Part shown: in pieces, positions 1 through 6,614 of the stretch
Numbering within the stretch: position 1 is the first letter of the stretch
Layout: every line of letters starts with the position of its first letter
Assembly (NCBI GenBank): GCA_016214445.1
Contig: JACROM010000003.1
Span: forward strand, 1-17,098
Length of the DNA stretch: 17,098 nt
DNA from: Microcaldota archaeon
Lineage (GTDB): Archaea > Micrarchaeota > Micrarchaeia > Norongarragalinales > Norongarragalinaceae
Direction of reading: 5' to 3'
Notes under the pieces: generated by a model
Told to the model about the DNA's origin: nothing
The model's input: the letters and a program-made list of their open reading frames with translations, nothing else
Database searches by the model: none
Translations under genes and position numbers: made by a program

Positions 1-486
1 TGCCGAGCCGGTAACCAGGCATTTTACTGCCGGGTTGGGCTGCATCCCCTTCAGCGTATCCGCCCAGTTCGGTATCGCCTGCACTTCGTCAAGGAACACG
101 TAAACCGGTTTCGTTGCGCCCCACAGGTTTTCTCCCAAAACTCGGTTCTGGTACACTTCAAGCACGTTCAGCAGCAGGTGTTTCGCTCCGCAGGCCAATT
201 GGAGTGCTTCATCGTCCAATTCGGCGTATAGTATGCGGCGCGGGTCGGTCCCTTCCGCCAATTTCTTTTCTATCAATTGCATTACCATGGTGGTTTTTCC
301 TGTTTGCCGCGCCCCCATAAGACCGACTGCCCGCTCGCCTTCGATGTTTTTGGCCAAAAACGAAAAGTCGCTGCGCTTGAACGGAGGGAGCGGCCAGGCT
401 ACTTTGCCGGTCGTCCACCAGGAATTCCAATAGGGGCGGGTCAGCACGTGATAAACTTCGGCTTCAATTTCAGGTGCAATAACCAT
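1..486 (-). CDS. AAA+ ATPase of the AAA_14/DUF4143 type, N-terminal part only
   Basis: The reading frame is open from the ATG at 486 to the left window edge, giving 162 residues without a stop. A Walker A motif GARQTGKTT lies at residues 58-66 and a Walker B stretch VYVFLDEVQ at about 128-136. The visible part ends in VTGSA, which resembles the sensor-1 strand of this family. The family combines an N-terminal AAA+ domain with a C-terminal DUF4143 domain, which would lie outside the window. Such ATPases are abundant in archaea and bacteria and their cellular role is mostly unknown. The A/T-rich region upstream (487-600) offers several TATA-like boxes. The family call is firm on motifs; the missing C-terminus prevents a finer call. 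Confidence 0.85.
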   Translation of the reverse strand, partial: MVIAPEIEAEVYHVLTRPYWNSWWTTGKVAWPLPPFKRSDFSFLAKNIEGERAVGLMGARQTGKTTMVMQLIEKKLAEGTDPRRILYAELDDEALQLACGAKHLLLNVLEVYQNRVLGENLWGATKPVYVFLDEVQAIPNWADTLKGMQPNPAVKCLVTGSA

Positions 487-492
487 AAACTC

Positions 493-519
493 ACGTTTTT
501 AAAACGTCTTTTAACGTTT
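493..519. promoter_or_regulatory. Cluster of ACGTTT/AAACGT half-sites upstream of the ATPase
   Basis: ACGTTTT (493-499), AAAACGT (501-507) and AACGTTT (513-519) are alternating inverted copies of one motif. They lie 7-33 bases upstream of the ATPase start, in the leader or promoter of that gene. They could be an operator. The surroundings are very A/T-rich, so chance similarity is possible. Confidence 0.25.
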
Positions 520-622
520 ACTCCTACAAATATTAAATTTAGTTTTAAGTATTTAAATGTTTTTGTTAAAAGTAATTTAAAAATTTGGCTGTTTGCGTGT
601 TTGAGGAAGCGTTTTTACCTCG

Positions 623-1435
623 TTAAGGCATCCGACCATGAGATTGGGTGTCTTTTTCTTCCGGGGCGGGCGAGGTTAGGCCTGAAGCAGCAGCGTTTTC
701 CTGCAAGCCCGGTCGACCAAGTCCGGCGCCGTTTTCCTTCAGCCATTTCTTACGCGCCTCGAAGTCGGGACATGCTTTTGCGACGAGTTCCCAGAAGTCG
801 CCGCCGTGGCCCTTCACCTTCAGGTGCGCCAGTTCGTGGATTATCACGTAGTCCAGCACTTCCGGAGGGGCGAACAGGAGCTTGAAGTTGAGGTTGACGT
901 TTCCACGTTCCGAGCAGCTGCCCCATTTCGCGGTGTGGCCTTTGAGGAAGACCTTGCGCAGTGAAAAACCGAAATGCTCGGCGTTGAGTTCGCGGACGCG
1001 CCTGTCCACTTCCGGCAGCATGGCTTGGGAGAGCACTCGGCGAACAAGGTTGGAGGCGTGCTCCCTCTTCGTTTCGCTGGTCAGGTTGTCGGCGAGCCTT
1101 ACGGTCACTTCTGTTCCGTCCATTCGGGCAGTAGAGTTCCTGTTGCCGCTTTCGCTGATTCTGACGCGGTAGGTTTTGCCGAGAAGGGTCAGCTCCTGGC
1201 CGTCGGTAAATGCAAGCTCGGGTGTTGGAGTGAACTGTTCGGGTTTCGCGGCGATTTTCTTGGCAATCTTGCGCTTAAGGTCCATGAACGCCTTGAACCC
1301 TTCCTCGCGCGGCCAGTGTACCGGAATCCGGATGATAATCTGGTCCCGTCGGGCCGACGCGCTCGCTTTTTGTGCGTTCGTCCCAACTCGACGCACGACA
1401 AAACGACGGTTACCAACGACTATCGAATCGGCCAC
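623..1435 (-). CDS. YgjP-like (DUF45/WLM-type) zinc metallopeptidase
   Basis: The 270-residue product carries WGSC at 171-174 and the zinc-protease motif HELAH at 200-204. A third probable zinc ligand, H210, is followed by the family's F-W pair (F214, W215). The two histidines and H210 would bind zinc, and E201 would be the catalytic glutamate. This arrangement defines the YgjP/DUF45 family (PF01863), whose substrates are unknown. The start is a GTG at 1435, supported by GAGGA about 7 bases upstream. The last ~33 residues (238-270) are Gly/Ala/Pro/charged and look disordered. Only 27 bases separate it from the upstream small gene at 1463-1804, so the two are probably co-transcribed. The family call is confident; the biological role is not known. 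Confidence 0.88.
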   Translation of the reverse strand: MADSIVVGNRRFVVRRVGTNAQKASASARRDQIIIRIPVHWPREEGFKAFMDLKRKIAKKIAAKPEQFTPTPELAFTDGQELTLLGKTYRVRISESGNRNSTARMDGTEVTVRLADNLTSETKREHASNLVRRVLSQAMLPEVDRRVRELNAEHFGFSLRKVFLKGHTAKWGSCSERGNVNLNFKLLFAPPEVLDYVIIHELAHLKVKGHGGDFWELVAKACPDFEARKKWLKENGAGLGRPGLQENAAASGLTSPAPEEKDTQSHGRMP

Positions 1436-1462
1436 AAGTTGTCCTCAACCAACATTATCCGC

Positions 1463-1804
1463 TCACTCGCTCGGTTTGGGGGTATTAAACTCGCTTGCCG
1501 GAGAATAATCCTCGCTTGCCTGTTTGAGGTTTTCGGATCTCATCTTCCACGCCTCAATCCTACGCTTAGAGTCATGCTCGGTAGCCATGAACGCCAAATG
1601 CGTCAACACGTTAGCCACGTTCGTTGCCTCTTCAATCGAAAGATATACGACCGGTTTGGACGCGTCCGGCAAGTCATTCAACCGAACGGATAACGAGGAA
1701 GGCAACGGCTTTCCCTCATGCGCTCTTCCTTCCCAAACCGCCACATCCACTTTCACTTGATGATGCGGAAACTGCATTTTCACCGTCTTAATCGGAGACG
1801 CCAT
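1463..1804 (-). CDS. Hypothetical protein, 113 residues
   Basis: I do not recognise this protein. It is soluble-looking, with an N-terminal half of alternating hydrophobic and polar residues (likely beta strands) and a helical segment from about residue 56 to 95, starting with SIEEATNVANVL. The tail is Ser/Pro-rich and probably disordered. The ATG at 1804 is preceded by GTGAGGTG, with about 11 bases of spacing, and by a symmetric TTTAATA box 32-48 bases upstream. Its stop is 27 bases from the GTG of the YgjP-like peptidase gene, which suggests one transcript and perhaps a partner or regulatory role for the peptidase. That link rests on neighbourhood only. Confidence 0.6.
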   Translation of the reverse strand: MASPIKTVKMQFPHHQVKVDVAVWEGRAHEGKPLPSSLSVRLNDLPDASKPVVYLSIEEATNVANVLTHLAFMATEHDSKRRIEAWKMRSENLKQASEDYSPASEFNTPKPSE

Positions 1805-1835
1805 ATCTCAAAAACACCTCACACGTTGAAATTGG

Positions 1836-1852
1836 TTTAATATGGTATTAAA
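1836..1852. promoter_or_regulatory. Symmetric TATA-like palindrome
   Basis: TTTAATA-TGG-TATTAAA is a perfect 7-3-7 inverted repeat, 32-48 bases upstream of the ATG at 1804. The position fits a TATA box for the minus-strand unit 1463-1804/623-1435. The perfect symmetry also allows a regulator site overlapping the core promoter. Confidence 0.4.
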
Positions 1853-1876
1853 GCATTGCCTATTTTCGGGCTTCAG

Positions 1877-1911
1877 GTGAAATCGGAACCTCCGGCGGGT
1901 TCCGATTTCAC
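1877..1911. repeat. Perfect 14-bp hairpin in the intergenic region
   Basis: GTGAAATCGGAACC (1877-1890) and its exact reverse complement (1898-1911) flank a 7-base spacer. It lies 35 bases past the stop of the PLP-enzyme gene (1946) in the direction of that gene's transcription. It could be a terminator or an RNA 3'-end stabiliser. No T-tract follows on either strand, so classic intrinsic termination is not evident. Confidence 0.45.
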
Positions 1912-1945
1912 TTCAACCCGCGCGGTGTTTGCAGAGGCGTTTGTT

Positions 1946-3313
1946 TTAGGCGGCCTGCAGTGCGTGCTCCAGCTCCTTGATCAGGTCGTCGGTATCCTCC
2001 GCACCGACGCAGAGGCGTATCATGTTGTGTGGGATGCCTGCCGCCTTCCGTGCGTCCTCGCCCTGCTGGTGGTGCGTGGTAATGGAAGGGATTGTTGCGA
2101 TGGATTTTATCCTCCCCAAGTCGGTAGCGCGGAATACCAGCCAGAGCCTGTCGAGCACCCTGCGTGCGGTGGAGGCGCCGCCTTTCACGGTAAACGAAAG
2201 CAAATGGCCGTAGCGGTTTTCGCCGGAATCAACCAGCCTCATGTATTTTTTGGCAAGTCCGTGCAATGGGTCGCTTTCGAGGCCAAGGTAGCTGACTTCG
2301 CCCACTGCCCCGTGGCCTTCGAGGAATTCCGCGATGCGGAGCGCGCTTTGGCTGAGCGTGTCGGCCTTCATGCGGAGCGTCTTGATGGAGTCGAGCGTGT
2401 GCGCGGCGTTTTCAGCTGAGAACGAAGGGCCGCCATCACGGTAGGGCCACAGTTTTACCCACCCGGCGAAGTCTTCGCGCATCTCCTCGCACCCGATACT
2501 AGTCATTATTTTTTCGCGGCTTATTATGGCGCCCCCGATTATCCTGCCGCTGCTGGTGAGTGTCTTGGTGAGCGACTGGACGACGACATCCGCGCCGTGT
2601 TCCAGCGGCCGCAGGAGCGCGGGCGTTGCTATGGTCGAGTCCACTATCAGCGGCACACCTCTTGCGTGTACGAGCCCCGCCACCTTTTGGATGTCGAAGA
2701 TCTGTATGCCCGGGTTCGTCGGGAACTCCCCGTACACGAAACGGGTGTCCCTGTCGATTTTTTCAGCCCATTCTTCCAGGTTGGAGGCGTCCTTCACCCA
2801 CCGCACTTCTATGTTGCGTTCCTGCCCGTACCTGACGTCGAACTGCCGATACGTGCCGCCGTAGCATTGCGCCATTGCGACAATGTTCTTCTTTTCATGA
2901 GGCTTGGTGTCGACCAGGAAAGGTTCGGTTGCGGCCTTGATGGCGGCCATGCCTGAGCTTGTGCAACAGGCCGACGTCTTGAATGGCGACCTGTATCCTT
3001 CGAGCATTGCGAGCAGGATTTCGAGGTATCCGACAGTTGGGTTGGCTATGCGGGAATACGCCCATGCCGGAATCTGGTACGCCAAAGCCGCCTCCAGCCA
3101 GTCCGAGTCGGCGTAGGCCTGGGCAGTTGAAGAGTAGACCGGCTCGATTATAGACCCGTGGTTGTTGCGGACCGCTTCTGTAGCGGTGTATGCGCCGTGC
3201 ACGCAGATGGTTGCGAACTTCATCCTGCGCATGCGTTCTATCTCTTTTTCCCACACGCATTGCGCTGCTTTTGCCTTTTCGACAACGTGTTTCAGGTGTT
3301 CGTAGCCGGTCAT
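1946..3313 (-). CDS. Cys/Met-metabolism PLP-dependent enzyme (cystathionine gamma-synthase / O-acetylhomoserine sulfhydrylase / gamma-lyase class)
   Basis: The 455-residue product has the hallmarks of the PF01053 fold-type I family. Y86-S-R88 contacts the PLP phosphate of the partner subunit. SSGMAA lies at 119-124, the ring-stacking Tyr is in YGGT (151-154), Asp225 is in IVDST, and the Schiff-base Lys250 is in VVQSLTKT. A C-terminal RLCVG carries the carboxylate-binding Arg. The family uses PLP to exchange or remove gamma-substituents of homoserine or cysteine derivatives in transsulfuration and methionine metabolism. Motifs alone do not decide between synthase and lyase. About 30 charged N-terminal residues precede the usual family start. 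The ATG at 3313 has a strong AGGAGA 7 bases upstream, which supports the long form. It starts 11 bases after the aRF1 stop, so the two are probably co-transcribed. Confidence 0.88.
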   Translation of the reverse strand: MTGYEHLKHVVEKAKAAQCVWEKEIERMRRMKFATICVHGAYTATEAVRNNHGSIIEPVYSSTAQAYADSDWLEAALAYQIPAWAYSRIANPTVGYLEILLAMLEGYRSPFKTSACCTSSGMAAIKAATEPFLVDTKPHEKKNIVAMAQCYGGTYRQFDVRYGQERNIEVRWVKDASNLEEWAEKIDRDTRFVYGEFPTNPGIQIFDIQKVAGLVHARGVPLIVDSTIATPALLRPLEHGADVVVQSLTKTLTSSGRIIGGAIISREKIMTSIGCEEMREDFAGWVKLWPYRDGGPSFSAENAAHTLDSIKTLRMKADTLSQSALRIAEFLEGHGAVGEVSYLGLESDPLHGLAKKYMRLVDSGENRYGHLLSFTVKGGASTARRVLDRLWLVFRATDLGRIKSIATIPSITTHHQQGEDARKAAGIPHNMIRLCVGAEDTDDLIKELEHALQAA

Positions 3314-3324
3314 GTATTCATCTC

Positions 3325-4521
3325 CTACTTGTACCTCAAGAAAGCCCCAAGCCCCTTGAAAGTTGCGTAGAACTGAGCGCCTTCGGCCGTGTCCTGCGAG
3401 ACCATTATCACCTGGACGCCCTGCTCCTCGGCTTTTCCAACCAGGTCGTTAAGCACGTCCTCCCCTTTCTGGAGGTTCATTTTCCCGCCGCACTCGCATT
3501 CCCCCTCGCTCGGTTTTTCCCCGTAAACTTCCTTTGTTTTCGCGCACTGGCTGCACGCGTAAGTGAACTTCTTCAACTCGAGCCCTTCCGAAACAAGCAG
3601 TTTATCTATTTGCCTGCCCTCGAGCGCCTGCCTGATGTCCTTCATTCCGTACATGACGAGCCCGCCCTTTACGACCTGCCTCAGGAACTCGTCCATGAGC
3701 TTTTTCTCGACTATCGCTTCCTGTTCTGACATTATCTCGTCGCTTTTCTCCAGGACTTCCCTCAGGCCGAACTCGTCGGTGTAGCCCGTGTCAACTACTC
3801 CCAGAATCTTCAGCTGGTAGTTGTAGCTTTTCTGTTTAAGGAAGTCGTGCTTTGCAGGGCCCGGCCCGCCCAATATGACGCCTTTGAAGTTCTTTGCGCC
3901 CACAAAAGCGTCCATGGCCTCGCCTACCCTCTTGTAGTAGTACTCGACTCCTTCGGTGTGGAGCCGCGAGTACCTGGCTTGACTTTGTCCCCCTTTAGAA
4001 ACTTTTTGGTGAGCTGTTGATTCCAGGCGCTTGACTACGTCTATTTTTTTTCCGCGGAGGAACGCGACTGTAGCTTCCTTGCCGTCCATCACCACCAAAC
4101 CGTAGGCGTCAGTTTTCTCCGCCAGCTCCTCAAGGGGTTCGGTCACGAATACGCTTTCGCACCTGTAAAATTGGACGCCCAACGGGACAGGAGGCTCAAG
4201 CGTGAACAGCTGGATATCCACTTTTCCTTCCTTTTCTGAAACGTTGCCTGCGAATATGGCAATTCCGTTTTCAGGTGTCGCCTTGAACATCTTCAGGTGG
4301 TTGAGTATCCTTTCCAGCGCCCCTTGTACGTTCTTCTGCGTGCTCTTGCTCTTTATGTTTGAAGCCTGGCCGTACTCGTCGCGTAGCTTGCCCGCTATTT
4401 CGTGTATGGGATAGCCTGCGCTGATGTAGACGCTTACCAGCTCCGTTCCACGCCCCCGGAACTGCTTCAGCACCTCGATTTGCTTCTTGAACTCGTACAT
4501 TGCCTTGCTTTTTTCCACCAT
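3325..4521 (-). CDS. prf1: Peptide chain release factor aRF1
   Basis: aRF1 reads all three stop codons and triggers release of the finished peptide. Numbered from an upstream GTG at 4530, the product shows NIKS at 58-61 and YRCESVF at 122-128 (equivalent of the YxCxxxF stop-decoding element). The catalytic GGQ is at 180-182, within the usual GGQSQ context. Domain 3 contains C326, C329, C345 and C347, a plausible zinc ribbon as in archaeal members. The length, about 400 residues, is normal. I place the start at the ATG at 4521 rather than the GTG at 4530: GTGAT, a Shine-Dalgarno-like sequence, then lies just before the ATG, and the extra three residues are not needed. A TATA-like AATAAATAA lies around 4555-4565. 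The gene is followed directly by the PLP-enzyme gene. Identification is near certain. Confidence 0.97.
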   Translation of the reverse strand: MVEKSKAMYEFKKQIEVLKQFRGRGTELVSVYISAGYPIHEIAGKLRDEYGQASNIKSKSTQKNVQGALERILNHLKMFKATPENGIAIFAGNVSEKEGKVDIQLFTLEPPVPLGVQFYRCESVFVTEPLEELAEKTDAYGLVVMDGKEATVAFLRGKKIDVVKRLESTAHQKVSKGGQSQARYSRLHTEGVEYYYKRVGEAMDAFVGAKNFKGVILGGPGPAKHDFLKQKSYNYQLKILGVVDTGYTDEFGLREVLEKSDEIMSEQEAIVEKKLMDEFLRQVVKGGLVMYGMKDIRQALEGRQIDKLLVSEGLELKKFTYACSQCAKTKEVYGEKPSEGECECGGKMNLQKGEDVLNDLVGKAEEQGVQVIMVSQDTAEGAQFYATFKGLGAFLRYK

Positions 4522-4599
4522 TTCAATCACTTTTAGGGTAAGAGTAGGCCTTAGAAGTTATTTATTGGTTTGTAACCGGGTTTTTGCTGGAGCGGGTTT

Positions 4600-4737
4600 T
4601 CAATCGAAAAACGAGTGAGCTGCTAGCCCGCCAGCAACCATGATTGCCGCTCCGACAGTGTCGCCTGTCGCGCCGAACACCACTCCGGTTGCTATGAGGG
4701 CGATGTCGGCGTACATTATACTTCCGTGTCCTCTCAT
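4600..4737 (-). CDS. Probable small membrane protein, 45 residues
   Basis: A short frame from the ATG at 4737 to the TGA at 4600 encodes a very hydrophobic peptide. It begins MRGHGSIMYA; residues 10-41 are almost entirely Ala, Gly, Val, Ile and Thr with two Asp, forming one long or two short membrane helices. It ends HSFFD. A TATA-like box (CTATTAAAACC, around 4764-4774) lies about 30 bases upstream of the ATG, which would give a near-leaderless transcript as for other genes here. A larger overlapping frame at 4562-4783 encodes an Arg-rich unlikely protein and is rejected. I do not recognise the family. It lies between aRF1 and the divergent nitroreductase gene. It could also be a chance frame, but composition and promoter position favour a gene. 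Confidence 0.5.
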   Translation of the reverse strand: MRGHGSIMYADIALIATGVVFGATGDTVGAAIMVAGGLAAHSFFD

Positions 4738-4763
4738 TCCCGTCAATAAGTTGTCTACGGGCA

Positions 4764-4777
4764 GGTTTTAATAGTTT
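4764..4777. promoter_or_regulatory. TATA region shared by divergent genes
   Basis: GGTTTTAATAGTTT contains a TATA-like core readable on both strands. It lies about 30 bases from the ATG at 4737 (minus) and about 26 bases from the ATG at 4796 (plus). Only 58 bases separate the two starts. Neither has a Shine-Dalgarno sequence, which fits leaderless archaeal transcripts driven from one overlapping core promoter. Confidence 0.4.
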
Positions 4778-4795
4778 TTTCACCTTCTTAAAAGA

Positions 4796-5311
4796 ATGGA
4801 CTTTTTTGATTTGGTTGAAAAACGCCGGGCAGTAAGGGAGTTTTCCTCGAAAACGGTATCCAAGGAGCAGGAAGAAAAACTTTTGAAGGCGACCATGCGG
4901 GCTCCTTCAGCTGGAAACCGTCAGGCTTACCGCATTCTGGCTGTTAAGTCCGCAGAAAAAAAGGAGGAAATAGCTTTCGCCTGTCTGGAACAGGAGTTCA
5001 TCGCTTCCGCGCCGCTGGTTCTGGTTTTCATCGCCTTGCCCGAAGTGTCAGGAGCGAAGTACGGCTCCAAGGGAAGGCAATTGTTTTCAGTGCAGGACGC
5101 CACTCTTGCAGCTGCTTACTGCCAGCTCGCCGCAGCAGAACTCGGCTTGGCGACCTGCTGGGTCGGCGCGTTCGAGGACGAAAAACTCGCGAAAGCATGC
5201 GGGTTGAAGGAAAACGAAAAGCCAGTTGCAGTTGTTCCGGTTGGTTACGCGGGCGATGCGCCTTCTTTGAGTTCGCGCCGGCCTCTTGAGAAAGTCGTCG
5301 AGAACATTTGA
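4796..5311 (+). CDS. Nitroreductase-family flavoprotein
   Basis: The 171-residue product begins MDFFDLVEKRRAVREF, with the family's RRAVR motif at 10-14 that binds the FMN phosphate. It continues with APSAGNRQAY at 36-45, which matches the APSAGNxQPW motif of PF00881. The C-terminal part has the expected pattern of a hydrophobic strand, VPVGY, then a basic RRPLEKVV. Members bind FMN and use NAD(P)H to reduce nitro compounds, quinones, flavins or other acceptors; substrates cannot be read from sequence. The length is typical of the short single-domain members. The start lacks a Shine-Dalgarno and has a TATA-like box about 26 bases upstream, so the mRNA is probably leaderless. It stands alone on the plus strand, divergent from the 45-residue gene. 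Confidence 0.88.
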   Translation: MDFFDLVEKRRAVREFSSKTVSKEQEEKLLKATMRAPSAGNRQAYRILAVKSAEKKEEIAFACLEQEFIASAPLVLVFIALPEVSGAKYGSKGRQLFSVQDATLAAAYCQLAAAELGLATCWVGAFEDEKLAKACGLKENEKPVAVVPVGYAGDAPSLSSRRPLEKVVENI

Positions 5312-5451
5312 ATGGTGTCGGATCGGCATGGCTGCTTGGGAAAAAGGAGGCCCGAGCCATGGATGAAGGAATTCAAGCATTTGAGCAGTGAAGAACCGGC
5401 TCGCAGCAAACCGCAGAAGTAACGCGACTGTTTTTCGCGGTTCACTATACA

Positions 5452-5579
5452 GCAGTGCGCAAAAATAATACGATACCGCAAGACGCTGCCGCGTCTTGCG
5501 TTTATAGCGCCGCGAAGCGGACTATACAAACGCGAACCGCAAGCGGCGGTTCGCGGAAGACGAAAGAGTTGCGCACTGC
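5452..5579. ncRNA. Candidate structured RNA: three hairpins closed by a long-range helix
   Basis: GCAGTGCGCAA at 5452-5462 is the exact reverse complement of TTGCGCACTGC at 5569-5579. Inside this 11-bp outer helix are three hairpins. The first is CGCAAGACGC / GCGTCTTGCG (5477-5486, 5491-5500; perfect 10 bp, 4-base loop). The second is a stem of TATAG/CTATA with CCGC-GAA-GCGG above it (5503-5526). The third is CGCGAACCGC / GCGGTTCGCG (5531-5540, 5546-5555; perfect 10 bp). Folded, this is a four-way junction. No protein frame in the stretch is convincing. It could be a non-coding RNA, a processed 3' UTR or a cluster of palindromic repeat elements. The transcribed strand is not determined: the folding is symmetric, and neither strand has an obvious promoter that I could assign with confidence. 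Confidence 0.45.
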
Positions 5580-5583
5580 AGTC

Positions 5584-5627
5584 TAGCAGAAAGCGCAAAA
5601 GTTTCGCAAAACTTTTGCGTTCCGCTA
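5584..5627. repeat. Long hairpin just beyond the ABC importer operon
   Basis: TAGCAGAA (5584-5591) pairs with TTCCGCTA (5620-5627) with one mismatch. Inside, CGCAAAAGTTT (5594-5604) pairs perfectly with AAACTTTTGCG (5609-5619) around a 4-base loop, leaving a 2-base bulge at 5592-5593. This gives about 18 pairs. It begins 13 bases beyond the stop of the binding-protein gene (5640) in that gene's transcription direction, so it may mark or protect the 3' end of the operon mRNA. It ends in TTATAGCGG when read on the minus strand, a motif shared with other palindromes in the window. Confidence 0.5.
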
Positions 5628-5639
5628 TAATCAAAGGTT

Positions 5640-6614
5640 TTAGGGCAGCAAGGATTGGTTGATGCTTTTTTCCATGTCCGGCACTTTTTTTATTAAGCCG
5701 GCCTTGAAAGCGGTTTCAGCTAATCCAGCCAGCGTGCTTATCTGTTCCTGGGAAAGCGTGATGTTCACGTCTTTTTCTTCGTTGGCGCGCAGGTTTGATT
5801 CCGAAGCGGCTATAGTGTTGAGAATACTGGAGTCAATCTTGATGTTTGCTTCTTGTCGGTACCACTCGTTTGCCTGTTCCTTGTTTTCGGCGTAATACAG
5901 CCATGCTTGCTTGACCGCCTTCAGGAAAGCGCCGGCTTTTTTCTTTTCAATCAACTCGTTGGACATTACAATCACTGCCACGGGATTGTAGTTGGCAATC
6001 CTTCTGGCGAGCTTTTTCCGCTCCAGCAAAGCCGGCGCAGGCTCCCAAACCGCAACTGCATCCGCGCCGCCCCAGCTCTTGTTTCCGTTTGCTTGCACCA
6101 ACGCGATTATTTCGAGCACATCCAAATTCACAAAAGAGGCACTGGCAGGCAGTTCTCCTTCCTCTAACGCCCGCAACAAATGAACGTGCGGTCCTGAGCC
6201 GAAAGGAACCGCTATCTTTTTGCCTGCAAGCTCTTCTACCCCTGTTGTCCCGGATTCCAGCGGAACCATCAACGAGGCGCCGTCGTTGTACTCGAAAAGA
6301 CGCCCCACGATAGTCCAGCCTTCGCTTTTCGACAAGAGAATCAATGCAGGCAAGTCGCCAAGAAACACGACGTCGAGTTGTTTGCTTAAAGCCGCTCCCA
6401 CCATGGGTCCGCCGTAATTGAATGCCTTGAATTCCGCCTGCAAGGAATTGTTTTCAAGCGCGCCGGAATGCTTGAGCGATTGCGCGATTTGTCCTTGCGT
6501 TGCCCATGCGACCTGCCAGCCCACACGGATTTTTTCTTCCTTGGGCGTGAAAAGCAGTAACCCGACCAATGCCAACACCGCCAAACAGATTGCGATTACT
6601 GTACGCTTATCCAT
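5640..6614 (-). CDS. ABC importer substrate-binding protein, SsuA/TauA/NMT1 type
   Basis: The 324-residue product starts with a short basic end and a hydrophobic segment (about residues 5-22), an uncleaved membrane anchor or signal peptide; no lipobox cysteine is present. The rest fits a periplasmic-binding-protein type II fold of the NMT1/SsuA-like group. Features include FLGDLPA near 84-90, a second-lobe start at GKKIAVPFGSG (131-141), and AVWEP at 188-192, the usual place of the W-P motif in sulfonate binders. It would capture a small anionic or organic solute outside the cell for the adjacent permease. The ligand cannot be named from sequence. The ATG at 6614 has a very strong GGGGGAGGT 5 bases upstream and overlaps the end of the ATPase gene by 19 bases. 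Confidence 0.85.
   Translation of the reverse strand: MDKRTVIAICLAVLALVGLLLFTPKEEKIRVGWQVAWATQGQIAQSLKHSGALENNSLQAEFKAFNYGGPMVGAALSKQLDVVFLGDLPALILLSKSEGWTIVGRLFEYNDGASLMVPLESGTTGVEELAGKKIAVPFGSGPHVHLLRALEEGELPASASFVNLDVLEIIALVQANGNKSWGGADAVAVWEPAPALLERKKLARRIANYNPVAVIVMSNELIEKKKAGAFLKAVKQAWLYYAENKEQANEWYRQEANIKIDSSILNTIAASESNLRANEEKDVNITLSQEQISTLAGLAETAFKAGLIKKVPDMEKSINQSLLP

Noticed and set aside
277..885. Plus-strand frame of 202 codons
   Set aside because: It lies opposite the ATPase with its clear Walker motifs and runs across the A/T-rich promoter region into the metallopeptidase; the composition is Arg/Pro/Phe-rich with no recognisable pattern.
4562..4783. Minus-strand frame of 73 codons beside aRF1
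   Set aside because: Arg/His/Ser-rich product with no plausible fold; the 45-codon hydrophobic frame within it has better composition and promoter spacing.
5245..5634. Minus-strand frame of 129 codons across the hairpin cluster
   Set aside because: It overlaps the nitroreductase 3' end and is built from the palindromes themselves; Arg/Cys/Leu-rich with no domain-like pattern.
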